A DNA stretch of 64,000 nucleotides from CAVQXR01 sp046330455. Lineage in GTDB: Bacteria; Actinomycetota; Thermoleophilia; Gaiellales; Gaiellaceae. Shown piece by piece: positions 44,654 through 52,481 of this stretch. The notes under the pieces were generated by a model. That model made no database searches and was not told where the DNA came from. It saw nothing but the letters and a program-made list of their open reading frames with translations. The DNA lies in the NCBI GenBank assembly GCA_046330455.1, contig JAXLSU010000001.1, positions 248,001 through 312,000 on the forward strand. The letters run 5' to 3'. The number at the start of each line of letters is the position of its first letter. Positions within the stretch are counted from its first letter, which is position 1. Made by a program: the position numbers and the translations under genes.

Positions 44654-45985
44654 GTGCAGCGGGTCCTCGTTGCGAATCGCGGAGAGATCGCCGTCCGGGT
44701 CATCCGCGCCTGCCGCGAGCTCGGGCTCGGCGCGGTCGCCGTCCACTCGACGGCCGACGAGGACGCATTGCACGTCCGCCTCGCCGACGAATCCGTGTGC
44801 ATCGGGCCGCCGCACGCGCGTGACAGCTACCTGAACGGGCAGGCGCTGCTCGCCGCTGCGAAGCAGGCGGGCGCCGACGCCGTGCACCCGGGGTACGGGT
44901 TCCTCGCCGAGAACGCGGGCTTCGCGGCGGCCTGCGAGGAGGCAGGGCTCGTCTGGATCGGCCCTGCACCGGCCGTGATCGAGGAGATGGGCGACAAGGC
45001 GATGGCCCGGCGCCTGGCCGGGCAGGCCGGCGTGCCGACCGTGCCCGGTACCGACGGGGTCGTCTCGGCGGAAGGCGCTCTGGCGGTCGCGCGCGAGCTC
45101 GGCTTTCCGGTGATGGTCAAGGCTGCGGCCGGCGGCGGCGGGCGCGGGATCCGGACGGCCGGGTCGGAGGAGGAGCTCGCCGCGGTGCTGACCGACGCCC
45201 AGCGCGAGGCCGACGCCGCGTTCGGCGACGGCTCGGTCTACCTCGAGAAGCTCCTCGTCGGAGCGCGCCACGTCGAGGTGCAGGTGCTCGGCGACACCCG
45301 GGGGAACGTCATCCACCTCTTCGAGCGTGAGTGCTCGCTCCAGCGCCGTCGCCAGAAGCTCTTCGAGGAGTCGCCGTCCCCTGCTCTCGACGACGAGACG
45401 CGGGAGGCGATCACGGGCGCCGCGGTACGACTCGCCCGCGCGGTCGGCTACACGAGCGCCGGGACGCTCGAGTTCCTGCTCGACGCGTCGGGGGCGTTCC
45501 ACTTCATCGAGATGAACACACGGATCCAGGTCGAGCATCCGGTCACAGAAGCCGTCACCGGCGTCGACCTCGTCAAGGAGCAGCTGCGGGTCGCCGCGGG
45601 CGAGGCGCTCTCCGTCGCCCAGGAGGACGTGCGGCTCGACGGTGCCGCGATCGAGCTGCGGATCAACGCCGAGGACCCGGAGCAGATGTTCCTGCCCTCC
45701 CCGGGGGAGATCACGGCGCTCGAGCTTCCCGGTGGGCCGGGCGTTCGCGTCGACACCGCCGCCTACGCGGGCTGGCGCGTCCCGCCGTTCTACGACTCGC
45801 TCGTCGCGAAGCTGATCGTGTGGGGTCGCGACCGGGACGAGGCCATGGCCCGCGGACGGCGTGCGCTCGGCGAGCTGCGCGTCGAGGGAATCAAGACGAC
45901 GGCACCGTTCCATCTCGGGCTGCTCGACGATCCGGACGTGCGCGCCGGCCGCTACGACGTCGAGTTCCTCGAGCGCCGCGGCTGA
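44654..45985 (+). CDS. Biotin carboxylase (AccC-type)
   Basis: A 443-aa ATP-grasp biotin carboxylase. It begins QRVLVANRGEIAVRVIRACR, with ATP-binding VMVKAAAGGGGRGIRTAGSE, catalytic region RHVEVQVLGDTRGNVIHLFE and ECSLQRRRQKL, and EMNTRIQVEHPVTEAVTGVD. It makes carboxybiotin from bicarbonate and ATP on the adjacent BCCP. The GTG start is 6 bases after the BCCP stop. Its stop codon lies inside the left arm of the mosaic repeat at 45978. The gene context (AHS1/AHS2) argues against a fatty-acid role. Confidence 0.92.
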   Translation: MQRVLVANRGEIAVRVIRACRELGLGAVAVHSTADEDALHVRLADESVCIGPPHARDSYLNGQALLAAAKQAGADAVHPGYGFLAENAGFAAACEEAGLVWIGPAPAVIEEMGDKAMARRLAGQAGVPTVPGTDGVVSAEGALAVARELGFPVMVKAAAGGGGRGIRTAGSEEELAAVLTDAQREADAAFGDGSVYLEKLLVGARHVEVQVLGDTRGNVIHLFERECSLQRRRQKLFEESPSPALDDETREAITGAAVRLARAVGYTSAGTLEFLLDASGAFHFIEMNTRIQVEHPVTEAVTGVDLVKEQLRVAAGEALSVAQEDVRLDGAAIELRINAEDPEQMFLPSPGEITALELPGGPGVRVDTAAYAGWRVPPFYDSLVAKLIVWGRDRDEAMARGRRALGELRVEGIKTTAPFHLGLLDDPDVRAGRYDVEFLERRG

Positions 45986-46284
45986 CGGCCCGGACCCGCG
46001 TGGGAGCTGCCCGGAGGGCGGCGGTCTCCGCGGCTGACGGCCCGGCTTGGCCGGCCCGGACCCGCGTGGGAGCCGCCCGGAGGGCGGTCACGTCCCGCTC
46101 TGGTCTCCAGAGCGACGCGGGCGGGATGAGCCGGCCCGCCCGCGTGGGGCTGCCCGGGGGCGTCGGTCCCCCGCCTGGTCCTCGAGCCGCGCGGATCCCG
46201 CCCTACACCAGACCTCTCTCGTGCCGCGCCCTTCTCGCCGTTCAGGCCCACCCCGGAGGGGCCGGATCTCATCCGGCCCTCCGG
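45978..46284. repeat. Mosaic repeat block at the accC/pxpA convergent junction
   Basis: About 300 bp with no gene. GCGGCTGACGG occurs twice (45978-45988 and 46030-46040). About three degenerate copies of CCCGCGTGGGAGC(T/C)GCCCGGAGG follow at 45992-46021, 46060-46085 and 46140-46160; this matches, in inverted orientation, a segment at 18225-18255. A perfect 9-bp stem GCGGGCGGG/CCCGCCCGC is at 46117-46143. The 19-nt hairpin GGCCGGATCTCATCCGGCC is at 46260-46278, extended to a longer bulged palindrome (46253-46284) ending one base before the gene end at 46286. Confidence 0.75.
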
Positions 46285-46285
46285 A

Positions 46286-47043
46286 TCAGAGCGACGCCAG
46301 GGACGCGAGCTCGATGCCCGCCGCCTCGAGCTTTCGCCTGATCGCGGCGGCGATCTCGGAGCGTTCGGAGCGTCGCCGTGCACGCAGATCGAGCGAGCCT
46401 CGAGCGGGAGCGTCGTCCCGTCGAGCGTCGGGACGGTCCTCTCGGTGACGAGCTGCAGAGCACGTTGCGCCATCGTCTCCGGGTCGCGAAGCTGCTTGAC
46501 GCGCTCGATCACGAGCGAGCCGTCGCCCGCGTAGTCGAGGTCGACGTAGCCCTCGGGAACGAACGGCACCCCGGCCCGGGCAGCGGCGGCCGACACGTTG
46601 GCCCCGGCGAGGAGGAGGATGATGCCCTCTCCCGCCTCGGCGATCGCGTCGGCGACGGCGCCGGCGAGCTCAGGATCTCCCTGCACCATCCCGTAGAGGG
46701 CGCCGTGGGGCTTCACGTGCTGCAGGCTGCCGCCCACGGCCTCCGCGAAGGCGCGCATCGCGCCGGTCTGGTAGAGGACGTAGTCTCGAAGCTCAACCGC
46801 GGATACGGCCATCCGACGCCGGCCGAATCCGAGCAGGTCGGGGAGTGCCACGTGTGCGCCGATCCCGACGCCGTGCTCGACCGCGAGCTCGACGGTGCGG
46901 CGCATCACGTGGGGATCGCCGCCGTGGAAGCCGCAGGCGATGTTCGCCGAGGTCAGCAGCGGCATCAACGCGTCGTCGTTTCCGAGGGTCCAGCGGCCGA
47001 ACGACTCGCCCATGTCGGCGTTCAGATCGATCCGTGTCGCCAT
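46286..47043 (-). pseudogene. pxpA: LamB/YcsF (5-oxoprolinase subunit A-like) gene with one frameshift
   Basis: Starts ATRIDLNADMGESFGRWTLG, with DALMPLLTSANIACGFHGGD and LQHVKPHGALYGMV, all hallmarks of PxpA/YcsF, and reads well to SICVHGDAPNAP. One base is then missing near 46357 (CCGAG where CCGGAG is expected). Restoring it gives the normal ending EIAAAIRRKLEAAGIELASL and the TGA at 46286-46288, about 252 aa in all. As it stands the frame runs on through the repeat into accC. It may be a sequencing error or a recent mutation. It belongs functionally with the AHS1/AHS2/BCCP/BC genes but is on the other strand. Confidence 0.85.
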
Positions 47044-47141
47044 CGCGCGGATTGTAAGGGGAGCGTCGTCGATCCGTGCCGAGTCGCGGGCGTGCCGCAG
47101 GTGTCTCCGAGGCGCCCGCAAGAGCGCAGCGCCGTGCTCCC

Positions 47142-49235
47142 TTACCGCGGGCCCGACGCTGCCCGGTCGGCGACCGGAAGCTCGCGCCGGACGGGGAGAG
47201 GAAGCGCGGGGCTCTCGGAGTCGATCTCACGCGCCAGCCGGTGGCCGGCGAACACGGCATCGGCGATGAAGCCGGGGGAGACGCAGTCCCCGATCCGGTA
47301 GACGGCCTCGATTCCCTCGGCCCGCCATGCAGCGTCATCTGCCCGCAGCTCGTGGTAGACGGCGTCACGCGAGAGCCGCTGCGTGACGAGCACGATCGCG
47401 TCGACCTCGCGCTCCCACGGCTCGCCGAACTCGCTCTCTCCGCGGATCCCGCCGGGCTCGATGCCGGTCACCGTGGCGTTTCGCCTCATCCGGACACCGA
47501 CCTCGTGCAGACGGCGACGCAGCAGCGGGCCCTCGAGCGTCGCGTCGCACTCGGGTGCGACGGCGTCGAACGGTGTGACGAGCTCGACCTCGTGGCCGTC
47601 GAGCGCCAGCTTCTCGGCCAGGCCGGCCCCCATGAAGTAGCCCTCGCCGTCGTAGACGGCGACCCGTCTCCCCGGCGGCACCTTCCCGCCCGTCATCACC
47701 TGCTCGGGTGTCAGGACGTGGGCGAGCGCGGCGTCGGCCCCCGGGATCGGCTCGTGGGTGACCGAGTTGAGGCCGTTGGTTGCCCAGGCCGCCCCGGTCG
47801 CGAGCACCACGAGCTCCGCGCCGTACTCGCGGACACCCTGTGCGTCGAGGCGCATCCCGGTCAGCACCTCGACGTTCTTCAGGCGGTCGAGCTGGATTCG
47901 CCGCCAGTTGAGCACCCGCGCCCATTCGCCGAGGCCGGGCAGCTCGGGAATCCAGCGCATGATCCCGCCGATGTCGTCCTCCGCCTCCACGAGATGCACG
48001 CGGCGGAAGCCGCGCTTGCCGAGCACGATCGCGCACTCGAGGCCGGCAGGGCCTGCTCCCATGACGAGCACGTCGCGGTCGGCGTTTGCGGCAACGTCGA
48101 ACCGCTCCGGATGCCAGCCCCGGCGGAACTCCTCCCCGGCGGTCGCGTTCTGCGTACAGCCGAGGTGCATGAGCGTGTCGCCCTTGGCGATGCACATGTT
48201 GCAACCGATGCACTCGCGCACCTCGCCGTAGCGGCCCTCCTCGATCTTCCTCGGGAGGAACGGGTCGGCGATCGACGGGCGGGCCGAGCCGATGATGTCC
48301 CAGACGCCGGAGGTGACGATCTCCGCCATGCGATCGGGATTCGTGAGCCGGGCAACGCCGACGATCGGCTTCGCCGTTGCCTCCCGGACGCGGCCGGTCC
48401 ACTCGAGCTGATAGCCCTCGCCGAAGAACCGTGACGCCCCGGAGTCGAGCGACCAGTCGACGATCGAGCCGACGTTCACGTCCCAGAGATCGACGAGGTG
48501 ATCGGCGAGGCGGATGAACTCGAGCGACTCGTCGAGGGCGATACCGGGGGTGAGGTCGACGCCGACGCGGACGGCGACCGCCGCACGGTCACCGACGGCC
48601 TCGCGCACCGCCTCGAGCGTCTCGATCCACATGCGGGCCCGGTTCTCGAGCGGACCGCCGTACTCGTCGGTCCGCTTGTTGTAGAACGGCGAGAGGAACT
48701 GACCCAGCAGGTAGCTGTGCCCCCCGTAGACGTAGACGATGTCGAACCCGGCCTCGACCGACCGCGCTGCGGCTCGCGCCCAGTCGGCCTGCACGCGGGC
48801 GATGTCGTCGCGCTCCATCGCCTTCGGGACGTTCAGCGGGTGGTAGTCCCCTGCGAGCTGCGACGGGGCGATCGGCACCCACCGGGTCTCTGGCTGCTGC
48901 GCGTGAACGCCGGAGTGGGTCAGCTCGATCCCTGCGAGCGCCCCGTGCTCGTGAGCGGCATCGCACATGAGCGAGAGGTTCTCGTAGTCCTGCTCGTCCC
49001 AGACCTGGGCGGAGATGTACGGCGACTCGTCGGAATCGTGGCTGACAGGCGCGTACTCGGTGCAGACGGCGGCCCAGCCACCCTCGGCCTTGACGCCTCG
49101 GTGGGCGGCCTGCGAGCCGGGCTTCCTCGTGCCGAAGCCGGTGCAGTGGGGTACCTGGTAGAAGCGGTTCCGAAGCGTCTTCGGCCCGATCTGGATCGGC
49201 TCGAAGAGGATGTCGTGGCGCGGGTCGCGTGGCAT
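47142..49235 (-). CDS. Trimethylamine dehydrogenase-like iron-sulfur flavoprotein
   Basis: 697 aa, collinear with trimethylamine/dimethylamine dehydrogenase. The N-terminus DILFEPIQIGPKTLRNRFYQ is followed by VPHC, giving Cys31 for 6-S-cysteinyl FMN. The catalytic triad positions are kept (Y170, H173, D264). The 4Fe-4S cluster is C342, C345, C348, C360, and the ADP-binding half has VLVMGAGPAGLECAIVLGKR. Of the aromatic cage in trimethylamine dehydrogenase, Tyr60 (Y61) and Trp264 (W261) are kept, but Trp355 is Gly352. The substrate is probably a different secondary or tertiary amine. No electron-transfer flavoprotein is encoded nearby. Confidence 0.88.
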   Translation of the reverse strand: MPRDPRHDILFEPIQIGPKTLRNRFYQVPHCTGFGTRKPGSQAAHRGVKAEGGWAAVCTEYAPVSHDSDESPYISAQVWDEQDYENLSLMCDAAHEHGALAGIELTHSGVHAQQPETRWVPIAPSQLAGDYHPLNVPKAMERDDIARVQADWARAAARSVEAGFDIVYVYGGHSYLLGQFLSPFYNKRTDEYGGPLENRARMWIETLEAVREAVGDRAAVAVRVGVDLTPGIALDESLEFIRLADHLVDLWDVNVGSIVDWSLDSGASRFFGEGYQLEWTGRVREATAKPIVGVARLTNPDRMAEIVTSGVWDIIGSARPSIADPFLPRKIEEGRYGEVRECIGCNMCIAKGDTLMHLGCTQNATAGEEFRRGWHPERFDVAANADRDVLVMGAGPAGLECAIVLGKRGFRRVHLVEAEDDIGGIMRWIPELPGLGEWARVLNWRRIQLDRLKNVEVLTGMRLDAQGVREYGAELVVLATGAAWATNGLNSVTHEPIPGADAALAHVLTPEQVMTGGKVPPGRRVAVYDGEGYFMGAGLAEKLALDGHEVELVTPFDAVAPECDATLEGPLLRRRLHEVGVRMRRNATVTGIEPGGIRGESEFGEPWEREVDAIVLVTQRLSRDAVYHELRADDAAWRAEGIEAVYRIGDCVSPGFIADAVFAGHRLAREIDSESPALPLPVRRELPVADRAASGPR

Positions 49236-49287
49236 GCGATGCAGTCTATGGGCCGGCGGGCCGACCGTCGGCCATACTCAGACGACA

Positions 49288-49734
49288 ATGCTCGTCGACG
49301 AGCAGACCGGGCTCGCAAGCCGTCGCGCCTTTCACGAGGCGCTCCTGCGAGCCGACTCGGCCGCGAGCGGGGGAAGCCCCGTCTCGATCGTGCTCGCCGA
49401 CGTCCGCCACCTCGCCGAGGCGAACGAGGAGCACGGGCACGCATTCGGCGATCGGCTGCTCCGCATCGTCGCCGATCTGCTCGTACGGGCCGTCCCCGAG
49501 GCAACCATCGTCGCCCGGGTCGGCGGCGACGAGTTCGCGTTGCTCCTCGAGGGCATCGACGAGGACGGTTGCGCGTCGGTTGCGAGCGACGTCGAGGCCT
49601 CTGCGCGTCATCATCCGGGCCTCGACGGACGCCCGTTCGCGCTCACGGTGGGATACGCGAGCTGCCCCCCGCAGAAGACGGTTGGCCTGGCATTCGCCGT
49701 CGCCGGCGAGCGGCTGGTGCAGCTCCGGCGCTAG
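49288..49734 (+). CDS. Stand-alone GGDEF-domain protein
   Basis: 148 aa, just a GGDEF domain. The start DEQTGLASRRAFHEALLRAD corresponds to the DxLTGLxNRR entry motif. LADVRHLAEANEEHGHAFGD has the metal-binding Asp, and the signature ARVGGDEFALLLEG is intact. It could make c-di-GMP, but the usual Phe in the first motif is Leu and there is no sensory domain or allosteric RxxD just before GGDEF. ATG 49288 follows the divergent amine dehydrogenase by 52 bases. It converges on the aminotransferase with 5 bases between. Confidence 0.75.
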   Translation: MLVDEQTGLASRRAFHEALLRADSAASGGSPVSIVLADVRHLAEANEEHGHAFGDRLLRIVADLLVRAVPEATIVARVGGDEFALLLEGIDEDGCASVASDVEASARHHPGLDGRPFALTVGYASCPPQKTVGLAFAVAGERLVQLRR

Positions 49735-49739
49735 CGCTT

Positions 49740-51017
49740 CTAGCTCGCGGCCCCGGCGGTGACGGTCGCCGCGACCTGATCGAGCGCAGCGCCGATCCCG
49801 GCGGTGATCTCGTCGAGCTGCGCCCGCGTCACGATCAGCGCAGGAGAGACCTGGAGCGCTCCGCCGACGAGCGTCCGGGTCAGCACGCCGTGCGCCCGGC
49901 AGGCCAGACGGAGCCTGTCGGGGAGCGTGGCGTCAGCCGCGACGAGCTCCGGGTCCGGCTGCACACCGGCGATCACCCCGACGCCCGAGCGCACCTCCGT
50001 GACGATCGGGTGGTCGACGAGCGGCGCCAGTGCCTCGGTCAGCTCTTTCTCCAGCTCGAGCGCGCGGGCGGGGAGCTTCTCGCGCTCCAGGATGTCGAGG
50101 TTCGGATGAGCTGCCGCGGTGGCCGTGGCGTGCCCCGAGTACGTGTAGCCATGACGGAACATGCCAGCCTCGCCGCTGAAGAACGGATCGGCAACGCGCG
50201 CACCGACGATCACCCCGCCGAGCGGAACGTAGCCGGACGTGATGCCCTTGGCGAAGGTGGCCATGTCGGGATCGAGCCCGAACCGCCTGCTCGCGAACCA
50301 GTCACCCACGCGCCCGTAGCCGCAGATGACCTCGTCGGAGATGTAGAGGACGTCGTAGTCGCGGCAGACCTGGCGAGCCTCCTGCAGGTAGCCGGCGGGA
50401 GGCGCGAGCGCGCCGCCGGCGCCGATCACGGGCTCGGCGATGAAGGCCGCGACGCGCTCGGCACCGATCTCCTCGATCGTCTGCCTGAGCGCGTCGGCGG
50501 AGTTCCACGGAACCTGGGCGGCGTCCGCGACGAGGGTGCCGAGCCCGGCCTTGAAGACCTCGGCGCCCGCCAGGCTCGTCCCGTAGGCAGCCATGCCGTG
50601 GTAGGCGCGCTCGCGGGAGATCACGACTCGCTTGTCGGGCTGGCCGGTGTAGCTCCAGTACCGGCGTGCGAGCTTCGCGGCGGTCTCGATCGACTCCGCC
50701 CCGCCGCTCGCGAAGAACACGCGTGCGCCCGCCATCGGCGCGATCGCAGCGATGCGCTCGGCGAGCTCCGTGGTGGGGCGGGTCGAGAGGTCGTCGTAGG
50801 CCGAGTAAGCCGGCAGCTTGCGCATCTGCGCGCTCACGGCGTCGACGATCTCGCTCCGGCCGTAGCCGACGTTGCAGTACCAGAGACTTGCGGTGGCGTC
50901 GAGGTAGCGACGTCCCTGCTCGTCCCAGATCTCCACGCCGTCGGCGCGGTCGAGGAGGAGCTCGCCGTTCTGCTCGACGGCGTGCATGTTCGCGACGGGG
51001 TGCCAGAAACGGGTCAT
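49740..51017 (-). CDS. Class III (omega-type) PLP aminotransferase
   Basis: 425 aa. The fold is that of beta-alanine/putrescine:pyruvate aminotransferases. It has FWHPVANMHAVEQNG, FASGGAESIETAAKLARRYW, YISDEVICGYGRVGDWFASR and the PLP lysine in TFAKGITSGYVPLGG. It would transfer an amino group from an amine or omega-amino acid to pyruvate or 2-oxoglutarate. With the amine dehydrogenase upstream and the polyamine importer downstream, amine catabolism is plausible. It is divergent from the MarR gene. Confidence 0.9.
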   Translation of the reverse strand: MTRFWHPVANMHAVEQNGELLLDRADGVEIWDEQGRRYLDATASLWYCNVGYGRSEIVDAVSAQMRKLPAYSAYDDLSTRPTTELAERIAAIAPMAGARVFFASGGAESIETAAKLARRYWSYTGQPDKRVVISRERAYHGMAAYGTSLAGAEVFKAGLGTLVADAAQVPWNSADALRQTIEEIGAERVAAFIAEPVIGAGGALAPPAGYLQEARQVCRDYDVLYISDEVICGYGRVGDWFASRRFGLDPDMATFAKGITSGYVPLGGVIVGARVADPFFSGEAGMFRHGYTYSGHATATAAAHPNLDILEREKLPARALELEKELTEALAPLVDHPIVTEVRSGVGVIAGVQPDPELVAADATLPDRLRLACRAHGVLTRTLVGGALQVSPALIVTRAQLDEITAGIGAALDQVAATVTAGAAS

Positions 51018-51019
51018 GG

Positions 51020-51041
51020 GGGCAGGGTACCTCTCCTGCCC
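51020..51041. promoter_or_regulatory. Inverted repeat overlapping the aminotransferase ribosome-binding site
   Basis: GGGCAGG and CCTGCCC (perfect 7-bp arms, 8-base loop) lie directly before the aminotransferase ATG at 51017. On the coding strand the Shine-Dalgarno-like AGGAGAGG spans one arm and the loop. The repeat could be an operator for the divergent MarR regulator or an RNA hairpin that hides the ribosome-binding site. Inference from position only. Confidence 0.4.
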
Positions 51042-51148
51042 GGATGCTGTCGTGTCTGCGCGGGCTCACGGGCCATCGTCACACCGGTAGCCGCCGCGAC
51101 CGCTCGGCGCCCGGCCACGGTTGCCGGCGCAGATGCTAGCGTTCAGGT

Positions 51149-51622
51149 GTGGTTGAGCATGCAACGGTACGGCCGGGCGCCCGGCTTCGCGGGACGGAGC
51201 TCGGGGCCTGGCGCGGGTTCCTCCGGGCGCACGCGGCGCTCGCGAAGCAGCTCGACGCGGAGCTTCTCGCGGCCCACGGGCTGGCGCTCTCCTCCTACGA
51301 GGTCCTGCTCGTGCTGGAGGACGCGCCGGAAGGACGCTTGCGCATGTCGGAGATCGCCGACTCGATGCTGCTCTCGCGAAGCGGCGTCACGCGGCTCGTC
51401 GACCGGCTCGAGAAGGAGGGTCTGATCGAGCGCGTCTCCTGCCCGACAGACCGCCGCGGGCTCCATGCGGTGCTCACCGAGCGCGGGCGCGAGCGGCTCC
51501 TCGAGGCGCGACCCACCCACCTCGCAGGCGTCCGGGCCGGGTTCCTGGCGAGGTTCTCGCGCCCGGAGCTCGAGCAGCTCTGCGAGATCTGGGAGCGGCT
51601 GCTTCCCGGCGCCTCCGCCTAG
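51149..51622 (+). CDS. MarR-family transcriptional regulator
   Basis: A 157-aa winged-helix protein. Helix-turn-helix region RMSEIADSMLLSRSGVTRLV and wing DRLEKEGLIERVSCPTDRRG are standard MarR. It is likely to bind DNA as a dimer and to respond to a small ligand. It is divergent from the aminotransferase (131-bp gap with an inverted repeat) and upstream of a HyuA remnant, so it may once have controlled a third hydantoinase set. The start is GTG at 51149. Confidence 0.9.
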   Translation: MVEHATVRPGARLRGTELGAWRGFLRAHAALAKQLDAELLAAHGLALSSYEVLLVLEDAPEGRLRMSEIADSMLLSRSGVTRLVDRLEKEGLIERVSCPTDRRGLHAVLTERGRERLLEARPTHLAGVRAGFLARFSRPELEQLCEIWERLLPGASA

Positions 51623-51633
51623 GATCCGTTCCC

Positions 51634-51750
51634 ATGGGCGTCCCGGTCGGGATCGACGTCGGCGGTACGTTCACCGACGCGGCGCTGCTCGACGGTGACC
51701 GCATAGTCGTCGCGAAGAGGCAGGGGCTACCTCCATCCGCTCCGCGGTGA
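51634..51750 (+). pseudogene. N-terminal remnant of a HyuA gene
   Basis: A 38-codon frame encoding GVPVGIDVGGTFTDAALLDG and then DRIVVAKRQG before an unrelated short tail and stop. The phosphate-1 motif DVGGTFTD is identical to that of the intact HyuA at 25567, yet the remaining 650 or so residues and any hyuB are missing. The PPOX gene follows 59 bases later. It is best read as the scar of a deletion that removed a third hyuAB pair behind the MarR gene. A functional 38-aa peptide is unlikely. Confidence 0.75.
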
Positions 51751-51809
51751 CGCGCTTACGCTGGTGAGTTCCTGGGGCGGCGGCTACGGCAGCGTGCGAT
51801 AGTGAGGCC

Positions 51810-52472
51810 ATGAGCATCGTTGAGCACGACCTCGGGTTCCAGAGCGTGATCGGATCGGTGGAGGCGCTGCGCGAGATCCACGGCGAGCCGATCGAGATCG
51901 CGCGGCAGAAGATCATCGACCACCTGGACGGGCACTGCCGCGCGTTCATCACGCGCTCGCCGTTCTGTCTCGTCGCCACCTACGATCGCGAAGGGCGCTG
52001 TGACGTCTCGCCCCGGGGCGGGCCGGCGGGGTTCGTCGAGGTGCTCGACGACAGGCACCTCGTGTTCGCGGACGCGAGGGGCAACCGGCTGGCCGACACG
52101 CTCACGAACGTGGTGGAGACCGGACGGGTAGGGCTCCTGTTCCTGATCCCGGGTCTCGACGAGACGCTCCGTGTGAACGGGCAGGCCTGCGTGACCCGGG
52201 ACCCGGCGATCCTCGAACGGCACGAGATCCAGGCGGGGCGGCCGCCACGGCTCGCGATCGGGATCGAGGTCGAGGAGGCCTACCTGCACTGTGCGAAGGC
52301 GTTCATTCGCTCGGAGCTCTGGAAGCCCGGGAGCTGGAAGGATCTCGACGGTCTCGCCCGCCCCGCTCAGATCTGGAAGGACCATGCGGCGATGTCGACG
52401 CCGGTCGAGGAGATCGAGGAGTTCCTCGAGGACGACTACGCGAACAACCTCTACTGGAGACCTGGCGACTGA
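51810..52472 (+). CDS. PPOX-type FMN-binding protein (MSMEG_1061-like)
   Basis: A 220-aa split-beta-barrel flavoprotein of the pyridoxamine-phosphate-oxidase superfamily. RAFITRSPFCLVATYDREGR with DVSPRGGPAGF and NRLADTLTNVVETGRVGLLF with IPG are the FMN-contacting segments. The pattern matches the MSMEG_1061 subgroup common in actinobacteria, whose substrates are unknown. The ATG has GTGAGG just upstream. It converges on the dehydratase gene with 9 bases between stops. Confidence 0.85.
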   Translation: MSIVEHDLGFQSVIGSVEALREIHGEPIEIARQKIIDHLDGHCRAFITRSPFCLVATYDREGRCDVSPRGGPAGFVEVLDDRHLVFADARGNRLADTLTNVVETGRVGLLFLIPGLDETLRVNGQACVTRDPAILERHEIQAGRPPRLAIGIEVEEAYLHCAKAFIRSELWKPGSWKDLDGLARPAQIWKDHAAMSTPVEEIEEFLEDDYANNLYWRPGD

Positions 52473-52481
52473 GCCCGGACG

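Noticed and set aside
44654..45985. Assignment of the biotin carboxylase and carrier to fatty-acid synthesis (acetyl-CoA carboxylase)
   Set aside because: They are co-transcribed with AHS1/AHS2 carboxyltransferase genes and no AccA/AccD-type carboxyltransferase is nearby.
45952..47121. 389-codon version of the LamB/YcsF gene
   Set aside because: The last 135 or so codons arise only because of a frameshift; they translate repeat DNA and the end of accC antisense.
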